DNA of 64,000 bases, taken from assembly GCA_949297765.1 (NCBI GenBank), contig CASFTV010000003.1:62001-126000 (forward strand), read 5' to 3'. The first letter of the stretch is position 1; every line of letters starts with the position of its first letter. Position numbers and translations under genes: made by a program. Of the stretch, positions 1-7,920 are shown piece by piece. The notes under the pieces were generated by a model. It had not been told where the DNA came from, searched no databases, and saw nothing but the letters and a program-made list of their open reading frames with translations. This DNA comes from an uncultured bacterium (GTDB lineage: Bacteria; Verrucomicrobiota; Lentisphaeria; Victivallales; UBA1829).

Positions 1-2
1 CG

Positions 3-329
3 GTCAAGAATGTGTCGGCGGAAGAACCGGCGTTCCGGCGGTATGCGGACGGCTATTCCGTGCTGACCGGCACCGTCCAGCCGGAAATCCTGGCGCAGGC
101 GGGGGCGATCATCATGCTCTCCAACGAATCCAACCGCGGGAAACTCGCCTATTTCATGGCAATCGACCACGCGGAGTTTTACAGACCGGTACTTCCCGGC
201 GATCAGATGGTCCTCGAAGTGGAGATTCCGGAAACAAAATCCCGTTTCGGAAAAGGAGAAGGACGCATCAAGATCGGCGGAAAGGATGTGGCGTACATCA
301 ATATGATGTTCGCTCTTGTGGATCCCTGA
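3..329 (+). CDS. FabZ-like hotdog-fold protein, 5' truncated, catalytic His missing
   Basis: The C-terminal about 108 residues of a protein cut by the left edge; the frame is open to the edge, so the true start lies outside. The tail (GKLAYFMAID, FYRPVLPGDQ, MMFALVDP) matches the hotdog fold of 3-hydroxyacyl-ACP dehydratase FabZ, which dehydrates 3-hydroxyacyl-ACP in fatty-acid elongation. The usual segment around the catalytic His (GHFPG) reads RYADG here, so His is replaced by Tyr. The second catalytic residue, the Glu of the helix, is kept in PEILAQ. It may therefore be a non-catalytic paralogue, or act on another substrate. glgB follows 33 bases later on the same strand, but no functional link is evident. 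The fold assignment is good; activity is doubtful. Confidence 0.75.
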   Translation, partial: VKNVSAEEPAFRRYADGYSVLTGTVQPEILAQAGAIIMLSNESNRGKLAYFMAIDHAEFYRPVLPGDQMVLEVEIPETKSRFGKGEGRIKIGGKDVAYINMMFALVDP

Positions 330-362
330 TTTTCGAAATCAAACAACAGCCGGGGCGAAAGC

Positions 363-2588
363 ATGAAAAAGAAAGAGTCTGTTCTGTTGCCGGAGAAGGG
401 AAGTCTTCAAGCTCTTCTCGAAGGACGCATGACCGATCCGCATTCCATTCTCGGAATGCACGAGGGGGAGGAGGGCGTGATCATCCGCGTCTTTGATCCG
501 GAAGCGGAAGCGGTTTCCGTCCGCTTCGGGAAAAACAGCCGGACCATTCAGGCTCTGACAAAAATTCATCCGGACGGGCTTTTTGCCGCGGCGTTTCCGG
601 AAAAGAAATTTTTCCCGTATCTGGTGGAGAAACAGTTTCCGAATGGATCGGTGTTCTGTTCGCGGGATCCTTATTCCTTCCTTCCAACAATCGGAGAGAT
701 GGATCTGTATCTGTTCAACAGCGGAGAACATCACAAGGTCTATGAGGCGATGGGCGCGCATGCGATGGACGTCGACGAAGCGGCGGGAGTCCGCTTCACG
801 GTATGGGCGCCGAACGCGGAACGGGTCTCCGTGGTGGGGAACTTCAACTGCTGGGACGGACGGCGGACCCCGATGCGCCTGATGGGCAATTCCGGAGTCT
901 GGGAGCTGTTTGTACCCGGACTCGGTCCCGGCGAGGTGTACAAGTACGAGATCCGGACCCGGAGCGGAGCGGTATTCACGAAACTGGATCCGTATGCATG
1001 GCGGACAGAACTGCGGCCGGCAACCGCGGGAATCGTGGCGGATCCGGAACCGTTCGCGTGGACGGACGCCGAATGGATCAGAAAACGGGAAAAGACCGAT
1101 ATCCAGCGTTCGCCGATGAACATTTATGAAGTCCACCTCGGCTCGTGGCAGGGACCGGGAACGACCCCGATGAAGGGGCGGGACGATTTCAACAATTACC
1201 GTCAGCTTGCCCATGCGCTCGGAGACTACGTTCTCAAGATGGGGTACACGCATGTGGAGCTTCTCCCGATCTGCGAACATCCGCTGGACCAGTCGTGGGG
1301 ATATCAGGTGACGGGATTCTATGCACCGACCGCCCGGTTCGGAGCACCGGAGGATTTCGCCTATTTTGTGAATCACATGCACGAACTTGGAATCGGCGTG
1401 ATTCTCGACTGGGTTCCGGCTCATTTTCCGAAGGACGCCTTTTCGCTCGGCCGGTTCGACGGTACGGCACTCTACGAACACGAAGATCCGCGCCAGGGAG
1501 AGCAGAAGGACTGGGGAACATATATTTTCAATTTCGGGCGCGACGAAGTGCGCGGATTCCTGATCGGCAGTGCGCTCTACTGGCTCGACCGCTTCCATGT
1601 GGACGGTCTGCGGGTGGATGCGGTTGCGTCAATGCTCTATCTGGACTATTCGCGGGAACAGGGGCAGTGGATTCCGAACAAATACGGCGGCAACGAGAAC
1701 CTGGAAGCGATCGCATTTCTGAAACGGCTGAATGAGCTTGCCCACGAACTGCATCCCGGCATTGCGATGATTGCGGAAGAATCCACGGCGTGGCCGGGAG
1801 TCTCGAAGCCGACCTATCTGGGCGGACTCGGGTTCACCTTCAAATGGAATATGGGATGGATGCACGACACGCTCGAATACATGGAACTGGACCCGATCTA
1901 CCGGAGCTACAATCACGGGAAGCTGACGTTCTCGCTGCTCTATGCGTTCTCGGAGAATTTCATTCTTCCGCTGAGTCATGACGAAGTGGTCCACGGGAAG
2001 CGCTCCCTGCTGAACAAAATGCCGGGAGATTATCAGCAGAAATTCGCCAATCTGAGAGCGTTGTATGCGTACATGGCAATGCATCCCGGGAAAAAGCTGC
2101 TCTTCATGGGAGGCGAGTTTGCCCAGTGGATCGAATGGAACTCCAACGCACCGCTCGACTGGAATCTTCTGGAGTATCCGCAGCACAAGGCGATGCAGAC
2201 CATGATCCGGGATCTCAACGCATTCTATCGGGCGGAAGAGTCGCTGTGGAGCGACGATTTCACACCGAACGGTTTCCAGTGGCTTGACGGAGGAGACTAT
2301 CGCCAGTCGATTGTCTCGTTCATCCGCTGGAACCGGGAACATACGGATCCGGTTGTTGTCATTCTGAATCTGACGCCGGTGGTGCGCAACAATTATACAA
2401 GCGGAGTCCCCCTCCCCGGAGAATGGGAGGAGGTTTTCAATACCGACCGTTCCGAATATGGCGGAACGAACCTTCTGAATTCCGGAATTCTCCGGACACA
2501 GGACGGACTGTATCACGGTCAGCCCTGCCACATCACTCTGCGCCTTCCGTGGCTCGGAGCGGTGATTCTGAAGCCGAAAAAGACCTGA
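363..2588 (+). CDS. glgB: 1,4-alpha-glucan (glycogen) branching enzyme
   Basis: GlgB cuts an alpha-1,4 glucan chain and re-attaches it through an alpha-1,6 bond, making branch points in glycogen. The 741 residues are close to the usual family length. An N-terminal CBM48-type beta-sandwich (about residues 130-230, FTVWAPNAERVSVVGNFN) precedes the GH13 barrel. The GH13 catalytic residues are visible: the nucleophile Asp in GLRVDAVASM (near 419), the acid Glu in MIAEES (near 471) and the transition-state Asp in LSHDEVVHGK (near 539). The C-terminal beta domain ends in LRLPWLGAVIL. No other glycogen gene is adjacent, so it is not part of a local glg operon. The start is the first ATG of the frame; the ribosome-binding site is weak. 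Confidence 0.97.
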   Translation: MKKKESVLLPEKGSLQALLEGRMTDPHSILGMHEGEEGVIIRVFDPEAEAVSVRFGKNSRTIQALTKIHPDGLFAAAFPEKKFFPYLVEKQFPNGSVFCSRDPYSFLPTIGEMDLYLFNSGEHHKVYEAMGAHAMDVDEAAGVRFTVWAPNAERVSVVGNFNCWDGRRTPMRLMGNSGVWELFVPGLGPGEVYKYEIRTRSGAVFTKLDPYAWRTELRPATAGIVADPEPFAWTDAEWIRKREKTDIQRSPMNIYEVHLGSWQGPGTTPMKGRDDFNNYRQLAHALGDYVLKMGYTHVELLPICEHPLDQSWGYQVTGFYAPTARFGAPEDFAYFVNHMHELGIGVILDWVPAHFPKDAFSLGRFDGTALYEHEDPRQGEQKDWGTYIFNFGRDEVRGFLIGSALYWLDRFHVDGLRVDAVASMLYLDYSREQGQWIPNKYGGNENLEAIAFLKRLNELAHELHPGIAMIAEESTAWPGVSKPTYLGGLGFTFKWNMGWMHDTLEYMELDPIYRSYNHGKLTFSLLYAFSENFILPLSHDEVVHGKRSLLNKMPGDYQQKFANLRALYAYMAMHPGKKLLFMGGEFAQWIEWNSNAPLDWNLLEYPQHKAMQTMIRDLNAFYRAEESLWSDDFTPNGFQWLDGGDYRQSIVSFIRWNREHTDPVVVILNLTPVVRNNYTSGVPLPGEWEEVFNTDRSEYGGTNLLNSGILRTQDGLYHGQPCHITLRLPWLGAVILKPKKT

Positions 2589-2608
2589 CACGGAGCAGCA
2601 TCCACTGT

Positions 2609-3886
2609 ATGAGTATTACGAAACTCGCCAAAGCTCAGGCGATTTTTTGTCAGGAGTTTGTTCGGGAAGCACTGGAAGCGGTACTGAAACACGGAGAAAC
2701 GGCGGATCATTTTATTGCGGCAAAATTCCGCAGGGAAAGACGGATCGGTTCGCATGACCGCCGCTTCATTTCCAATATCCTGTTCGCGTATCTCCGATGG
2801 TACGGCTGGATTCAGAAAGCGGGAATCGGGGAAAATCTTGAATTATCTCTGGCGGCGGCATCCGTTGCGGAAGGGATCACTTCGGAAACGGCGCTCTGCT
2901 GGGCGACCGGCGCGGGGATAGACTCCGAGCGTTATCTGCGGGCGGGAAGCGCCGATGGGCCGGGGAAACGATTCGCGGAACTGCTCTCCCGGACGGAAGA
3001 ACCGAATGCGTGGGATCTGTTTCCCGAATGGTTCCGCGGAGAACTGCCGGAACATCTCCGGAATGACACGACTCTTCCGCTGTACATGCAGCGGCGTCCG
3101 CCGCTGTGGATCCGGACTCAGACGGACCATCTTTCCCTCCTGATCGCGGGACTGAACAAAAGCGGTTTTGCGGCGGAACGGATGGCGTTTTCTTCGAATT
3201 CGCTGAAGATCGCCGATGCGCGGGGAAGTCTTTACCATACGCCGGAATTTCTTGCAGGAGAGTTCGAGATTCAGGATTTTTCCTCGCAGTGCATCGGCAG
3301 GAGCTGCATGGCGAAGCCGGGCGAACGCTGGTGGGATGTCTGTGCGGGAGGCGGGGGAAAGTCGCTTCAGCTGGCCGACCAGATGGAGCGGAAGGGAACT
3401 GTGTTCGCGACGGATATCCGGGAATACAAACTGGAGGATCTCAAACGGCGTGCGGCTCGAGCGGCCTTTCCGAACATCCGCTGCGCGGGCTGGGACGGCC
3501 GCCATGTCCCGGAACGGAGAAAGGGGTCGTTCGACGGAGTTCTGGTGGACGCGCCCTGCTCCTCGTCGGGGCGGTGGAGACGTAATCCGGACGGACGCTG
3601 GACCACACCGCACACCCGGGTCGGGGAACTGGTCCGGATTCAATCGGACCTTCTGGAAACCGCGTCATCGGGAGTCCGGAAAGGGGGAGTTCTTGTCTAT
3701 GCGACCTGTTCTCTCTTTGAACGGGAGGATGAAGGAGTTGTCCGGGAATTTCTCTCGCGTCATCCGGAATTCCGTCTGGAAGCGTTTGACGCGCCGGACG
3801 GGACCCGGACCGACGGAATGCTCCGCACGCTGCCGATGCATGCGGACTGCGATGGATCATTTGCCGCAAGAATGCGATTAATTTAA
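2609..3886 (+). CDS. RsmB/NOP2-family RNA m5C methyltransferase
   Basis: A 425-residue SAM-dependent RNA cytosine-C5 methyltransferase, most like the RsmB family that methylates 16S rRNA. The N-terminal helical part (about 1-150) resembles the NusB-like domain of RsmB. The catalytic part shows the SAM loop DVCAGGGGKSLQLA, an acidic residue in ATDIRE, the motif IV cysteine in VDAPCSSSG (near 316) and the motif VI cysteine in YATCSLF (near 366). Both cysteines needed in this family are present. The ATG at 2609 is chosen because it lies 20 bases after glgB stops and begins the conserved N-terminal helix; the frame is open further upstream inside glgB, but that extension is spurious. Target base not provable from sequence. 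Confidence 0.88.
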   Translation: MSITKLAKAQAIFCQEFVREALEAVLKHGETADHFIAAKFRRERRIGSHDRRFISNILFAYLRWYGWIQKAGIGENLELSLAAASVAEGITSETALCWATGAGIDSERYLRAGSADGPGKRFAELLSRTEEPNAWDLFPEWFRGELPEHLRNDTTLPLYMQRRPPLWIRTQTDHLSLLIAGLNKSGFAAERMAFSSNSLKIADARGSLYHTPEFLAGEFEIQDFSSQCIGRSCMAKPGERWWDVCAGGGGKSLQLADQMERKGTVFATDIREYKLEDLKRRAARAAFPNIRCAGWDGRHVPERRKGSFDGVLVDAPCSSSGRWRRNPDGRWTTPHTRVGELVRIQSDLLETASSGVRKGGVLVYATCSLFEREDEGVVREFLSRHPEFRLEAFDAPDGTRTDGMLRTLPMHADCDGSFAARMRLI

Positions 3887-3901
3887 CGTAAAGGAACCGA
3901 C

Positions 3902-4606
3902 ATGTCACAGGAAGACCATGCGCTGGAGGACAAACCTCCGTCTTACATTGATTTTCACACCCACTCATTCATGCCCGACGGCAATGGCGTCATGCGGGTC
4001 CAGAATCTTTTTCCGGACGTCTCCGGAGAAGGAGAGGATCTGCCGGGATGCTTCACCATCGGCATCCATCCGAAAAACATCGACACGGAATACCTCGACC
4101 GCGATCTGAAAATCCTGGAAGATGTTCTGAAAAAAAATCCCGGCTCGGTGATCGCGGTCGGAGAGTGCGGACTGGACAAATTCGCTCTGGAACCGCAGGA
4201 GATTCAGGAAAAGGTCTTTGCCGCACAGATCCGACTTGCGCTCCAATACAATCTTCCGGTGATCGTCCACACGGTACGCAGCTGGCAGGAGATCATCCAT
4301 GTCAAAAAGCGTCTTGCGCCGGAACAGACCTGGATCGTCCACGGCTTCCGCAGTTCGCTGGAAACCGCGGAAGCGCTTCTGAAACACAAGATTCTCCTCT
4401 CCTTCGGCGAGGCAATCACGGAAGAGCAGTCGAAGGCGCGCAGCGTAATCGGCGAAATCGACGCAACCGATTTCTTTCTCGAAACCGACGAGAGCGCCCT
4501 GCCGATCGACTATATCTACAAAGTCGCCGCGGAACTGCGGGACTGCGATGTGGAAACGCTGAAAGAGCAGATCGCGGAGAACTTCCGGCGGGTCTTCGGG
4601 AAATGA
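3902..4606 (+). CDS. TatD-family metal-dependent hydrolase (nuclease)
   Basis: A 234-residue TIM-barrel amidohydrolase of the TatD family, which in characterised members is a metal-dependent deoxyribonuclease. The metal ligands are visible in order: DFHTHS near the N-terminus, the Glu of VGECGLDK, the His of IVHTVRSW, the His of VHGFRSS, and the Asp in LETDES. It is slightly shorter than E. coli TatD (about 260), as in Bacteroides-type members. The stop overlaps the start of the next gene (ATGA), so the two are translationally coupled. The substrate is unknown. Confidence 0.88.
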   Translation: MSQEDHALEDKPPSYIDFHTHSFMPDGNGVMRVQNLFPDVSGEGEDLPGCFTIGIHPKNIDTEYLDRDLKILEDVLKKNPGSVIAVGECGLDKFALEPQEIQEKVFAAQIRLALQYNLPVIVHTVRSWQEIIHVKKRLAPEQTWIVHGFRSSLETAEALLKHKILLSFGEAITEEQSKARSVIGEIDATDFFLETDESALPIDYIYKVAAELRDCDVETLKEQIAENFRRVFGK

Positions 4607-5343
4607 ACGACTCCTGGCAGTCCCGCACGGAACTTCTCCTCGGCAAGGAGGCGCTGAGCCGATTCGAATCGGCTCATGTTCTGTGCGTCGGACTCGGAGG
4701 AGTCGGCGGGATCGCCGCGGAACTGCTGGCCCGCAGCGCGATCGGAGAGCTGACCATTGTGGACGGTGATATCGTTGAAGATTCCAACCGGAACCGTCAG
4801 ATTGTCGCAACCACGCAAACCGTCGGAAGGCCGAAAGCGGAAGTTCTTGCGGAACGTCTGCTGGCCATTCATCCGGGCCTGAAACTGCATGTCCGCAATG
4901 AATTTCTGAAGGACGACTCCCTGGAGACACGGCTCGACGCGGCGCCCTACGACTGCGTACTTGATGCAATCGACACCCTCGCGCCGAAAGTCCATCTGAT
5001 CGCGGGATCGCTGAAACGGGGACTGCGGATCGTCTCCTCCATGGGATCCGGAGCGCGGAGGAATCCGGAATGCGTCCGCTGCGACAGTCTGGAAAAAACC
5101 TTCAACTGCTCTCTGGCGAAAGCGGTGCGCCGCCACCTCCGCAAACTCGGCATCGACGGCACCTCCTGCCGCGCCGTTTTCTCGACGGAACCGCCGATTG
5201 CACGGGCAGTTTTTGATCCGCAGGTCATGGAGAACAACAAACGCTCCGTCCTCGGAACGATCTCCTACATGCCGACCGTGTTCGGCTGTCACTGTGCGGC
5301 CGAGGTTCTGCGTCTTCTCGCGGAACCCCCGTTCGCACGGTAA
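4603..5343 (+). CDS. tcdA: ThiF/MoeB-like E1 enzyme, likely tRNA threonylcarbamoyladenosine dehydratase
   Basis: A 246-residue ThiF-superfamily protein resembling TcdA (CsdL/YgdL), which uses ATP to cyclise t6A to ct6A at position 37 of tRNA. The nucleotide-binding loop GLGGVGG (near 32-38), the DGDIVEDSNRNRQ segment and SSMGSGARRNPE match that subfamily, as does LAKAVRRHLRKLGI with the TEPPIA region after it. The ATG overlaps the TatD stop. In TcdA the catalytic step is adenylation of the substrate, without sulfur transfer. A different E1 role cannot be excluded. It is convergent with pyrD, 10 bases apart. Confidence 0.8.
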   Translation: MNDSWQSRTELLLGKEALSRFESAHVLCVGLGGVGGIAAELLARSAIGELTIVDGDIVEDSNRNRQIVATTQTVGRPKAEVLAERLLAIHPGLKLHVRNEFLKDDSLETRLDAAPYDCVLDAIDTLAPKVHLIAGSLKRGLRIVSSMGSGARRNPECVRCDSLEKTFNCSLAKAVRRHLRKLGIDGTSCRAVFSTEPPIARAVFDPQVMENNKRSVLGTISYMPTVFGCHCAAEVLRLLAEPPFAR

Positions 5344-5353
5344 CCGGACCTCT

Positions 5354-6277
5354 TCAGACCCGGACCGCGCCGATAATCTCCTTCACAGAGCGGCAGGAAT
5401 GGCGTTCCAGATAAGCGGAAATTCCGTCGAGGACCTTGAGCGGGGCGGTCGGGTCCGCGAAAATCGCCGTTCCGACGGCGACCGCCGAAGCGCCTGCGAG
5501 CAGGAATTCCACCGCATCCTCTCCGGAACAGATTCCCCCCATTCCGATGATCGGGATATCGACAGCCCGCGCGGTCTCATAGACCATCTTCACGGCGACC
5601 GGTTTCACCGCAGGTCCGCTCAATCCGCCGGTGACGTTGGCGATTTTCGGGCGTCGTGTCTCAATGTCGATTGCCATCGCGGGAATCGTATTGATCATGG
5701 AAACGATATCGCTTCCGCTTCCGGCGGCGGCGCGGGCGAATTCCGGCATGCTCTTCACATTCGGGCTGAGCTTGGTAATCAGCGGCAGGCGCGTTGCGGA
5801 GCGGACCGCGGAAACGACTTTTCCCATCGCGGCGGTATCGGAACTGAAGGAGATTCCGCCTTCCTTGACGTTCGGACAGGAGACATTGATTTCGAGCGCG
5901 GCGATGCCGTCGGATTCAGCGTCGAGGCGTTCGGCGACACGGCGGTAGTCATCCACGCTCTTTCCCCAGATATTGACGATGACCGTGCAGCGATGTTCCC
6001 TCAGCCACGGCAGATAGTGAGGGTCGTGCAGAAAACGTTCGACACCGGGTCCCTGAAGGCCGATTGCGTTGATCATTCCGGCGGTGACCTCGGCAACGCG
6101 CGGAGTCGGATTTCCGTGGACGGGTTCCGGAGCGACCCCTTTCACGACCACGGCGCCGAGGATGGCGGGATCGAAGAACTCCTCGTATTCGCTTCCGTAT
6201 CCGAAGGTCCCGGACGCGGTCATCACCGGATTTGCGAGTTCGAGCGGACCGAGTTTCACTGCAAGATCAGGCTTCAT
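5354..6277 (-). CDS. pyrD: dihydroorotate dehydrogenase, catalytic subunit (class 1B)
   Basis: The FMN-binding catalytic subunit that oxidises dihydroorotate to orotate, the fourth step of de novo pyrimidine synthesis. At 307 residues it has the usual 1B length. Seen in the sequence: the N-terminal NPVMTASGTFGYG, the INAIGLQGPG loop, and INVSCPNVKEGG with the active-site Cys, which is the type 1 signature (class 2 uses Ser). The C-terminal flavin phosphate site is GMGGICSGEDAVEFLLAGASAVAVG. Its start overlaps the end of pyrK by 11 bases, and the two are expected to form a heterotetramer that passes electrons to NAD+. Confidence 0.96.
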   Translation of the reverse strand: MKPDLAVKLGPLELANPVMTASGTFGYGSEYEEFFDPAILGAVVVKGVAPEPVHGNPTPRVAEVTAGMINAIGLQGPGVERFLHDPHYLPWLREHRCTVIVNIWGKSVDDYRRVAERLDAESDGIAALEINVSCPNVKEGGISFSSDTAAMGKVVSAVRSATRLPLITKLSPNVKSMPEFARAAAGSGSDIVSMINTIPAMAIDIETRRPKIANVTGGLSGPAVKPVAVKMVYETARAVDIPIIGMGGICSGEDAVEFLLAGASAVAVGTAIFADPTAPLKVLDGISAYLERHSCRSVKEIIGAVRV

Positions 6278-7055
6278 AATACACCTCGTCGGCGGAGTAG
6301 ACGGGTCCTTCCTTGCAGGTGCGCGAGTAGCGCCATCCGCCGGGCGAGGAGGGATCTTTCATTTTCACGACACAGGCGAAACATGCGCCGATTCCGCAGC
6401 ACATGTGTTCGTCGAGACTCAGATAACAGGGCAGCTGTTTTGCAACGGCGATTTTTCCGAGCGCCATCAGCATCGGCGTGGGTCCGCAGGCATAGAGGAC
6501 GGGTTTCTTTTCCGCATCGGCGAGTGCTCCGTCGAGCAGGCCGGTCACGAGGCCCTGATATCCGGCGGATCCGTCCTGGGTGGCGAGCCGGACGTCATAT
6601 CCGGCGGCTTCATACTCTTCGGCGAGGATGAGATCCGCCGAAGTGCGGGCGCCGAGCAGGAGAATTCCTTTTTCAGCGGAATTCCTTGCCAGCGGGAGAA
6701 TGGCGGCGGAACCGTACCCGCCGGCGACAAGGATCGGCGTCTCCCCTTCCGCCGGGACCGGATATCCGTTTCCGAGCGGCCCCATGATGTTGCAGGATTC
6801 TCCCGGCCGCATCTCCGCGAGTTCGGAGGTTCCCGCGCCGACGATTTTGTAAACGACGGTCAGAGTTCCCGTCTGCGTTTCGTATCCGCAGATGCTGAAC
6901 GGACGGCGGAGGATGCGGTCGCGCAGTCCGGGAATCCGGATGTGAACAAACTGTCCCGGGCGGGCTTTCGCGGCGATTTCCGGAGCGGAAAACACGATCC
7001 GGCGGTAGAGGCCCTTCAGACAGCTGTTCTCCAGAATGGTGCAGTCAGATGTCAT
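6267..7055 (-). CDS. pyrK: dihydroorotate dehydrogenase electron-transfer subunit
   Basis: The PyrK subunit carries FAD and a 2Fe-2S cluster and passes electrons from PyrD to NAD+. The ferredoxin-reductase-like N-terminal half contains LRRPFSIC (flavin binding). The NAD domain follows, and the C-terminus has the cysteine pattern CCGIGACFACVVK with a fourth Cys in SRTCKEGPVY. The start is placed at the ATG at 7055 (262 residues, normal family length): an AG-rich ribosome-binding site (GAAAGAAAG) lies just upstream, and the promoter at 7101-7129 sits in the longer open frame, so that extension cannot be translated. Confidence 0.95.
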   Translation of the reverse strand: MTSDCTILENSCLKGLYRRIVFSAPEIAAKARPGQFVHIRIPGLRDRILRRPFSICGYETQTGTLTVVYKIVGAGTSELAEMRPGESCNIMGPLGNGYPVPAEGETPILVAGGYGSAAILPLARNSAEKGILLLGARTSADLILAEEYEAAGYDVRLATQDGSAGYQGLVTGLLDGALADAEKKPVLYACGPTPMLMALGKIAVAKQLPCYLSLDEHMCCGIGACFACVVKMKDPSSPGGWRYSRTCKEGPVYSADEVYYEA

Positions 7056-7077
7056 GGTTCTTTCTTTCGTTGCAGGG

Positions 7078-7105
7078 TTGATTTTTCTTGAACTTACGGT
7101 ATTAT
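7078..7105 (+). promoter_or_regulatory. sigma70-type promoter of the suhB-like/priA pair
   Basis: TTGATT (7078-7083), a 16-base spacer and TATTAT (7100-7105) lie 42 bases before the ATG at 7147. The -10 box occupies the same bases as the pyrK -10 on the other strand. Confidence 0.6.
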
Positions 7106-7129
7106 ACAGCATAAAAGCAACTTTCACAA
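7101..7129 (-). promoter_or_regulatory. sigma70-type promoter of pyrK-pyrD
   Basis: On the minus strand a -35 box TTGTGA (7129-7124), a 17-base spacer and a perfect -10 TATAAT (7106-7101) lie about 45 bases before the pyrK ATG. The -10 overlaps the -10 of the divergent promoter on the plus strand. Confidence 0.75.
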
Positions 7130-7146
7130 ACGCACGGAGTTTTTTC

Positions 7147-7917
7147 ATGCTGAATTTTATTGAAAATCTGGCAAAAAGCGCCGGCAGACTGGCGCTGGAA
7201 GCCCGGAAGCGCCTCACCGAAGAAGAGGTTCATTTCAAAAATCCGAAGGATCTTGTCACGGATGTCGACCGGGAAGTCGAACACTTTCTCCGCGGGAAAA
7301 TCATGCAGGCATTTCCGGACCATGCGATTCTGGGAGAGGAGGAGGGAATCTCCAACACCGGAAGGTCGGAATATCAGTGGATCATTGATCCTATTGACGG
7401 GACAACCTCCTTTGTCCACGGAGCGCCGCTCTACTCCGTTTCCGTCGGGCTTTACCGGAACGGAAAGCCGTATGCGGGGGCGATTTATGTCCCGCGGCTG
7501 GACGAGCTGTATTCGGCGAGTCTCGGCAAAGGAGCGTTCTGCAACGGAAAACCGATTCACGTCTCCGGGAGATCCAAGCTGGAGAACTGCCTGGGGATCA
7601 CCGGGTTTGCGTGTCTGAGAGCGGGACTTCCGAAGAACAATCTGCCCCATTTCTGCCGGATTGCGCCGAAAATCCGCGACATTCGGCGCTACGGCTCCGC
7701 CGCCTACAATCTCTGCGCGGTCGCCTCCGGAAGCGCCGATTTCTTCTGGGAAATGCAACTCAACGCCTACGATGTTGCCGCGGGCGTCATCATTCTCTCC
7801 GAAGCGGGAGGGAAAGTCACCGACTTCTCCGGCGGGGAGAAGTATCCGGAAAATGGAATTGTGGCGTCGAACGGAGCGGTCCACGACGAGATTCTCCGTC
7901 TGCTTGCGATGGATTGA
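7147..7917 (+). CDS. inositol monophosphatase family protein (SuhB-like)
   Basis: A 256-residue Mg2+-dependent phosphatase of the inositol monophosphatase/FBPase superfamily. The metal-binding motifs are complete: Glu in GEEEG (63-67), DPIDGTTSFVHG (81-92), and the YDVAAGVIILSEAGG segment near residue 205, which replaces the usual WD pair with YD. Substrates in the family range from myo-inositol-1-phosphate to 3'-phosphoadenosine phosphate and sugar phosphates, so the substrate here is open. The start at 7147 lies downstream of the promoter at 7078-7105; longer frames would begin inside the promoter. priA begins 3 bases after the stop, an operon arrangement. Confidence 0.9.
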   Translation: MLNFIENLAKSAGRLALEARKRLTEEEVHFKNPKDLVTDVDREVEHFLRGKIMQAFPDHAILGEEEGISNTGRSEYQWIIDPIDGTTSFVHGAPLYSVSVGLYRNGKPYAGAIYVPRLDELYSASLGKGAFCNGKPIHVSGRSKLENCLGITGFACLRAGLPKNNLPHFCRIAPKIRDIRRYGSAAYNLCAVASGSADFFWEMQLNAYDVAAGVIILSEAGGKVTDFSGGEKYPENGIVASNGAVHDEILRLLAMD

Positions 7918-7920
7918 ACC

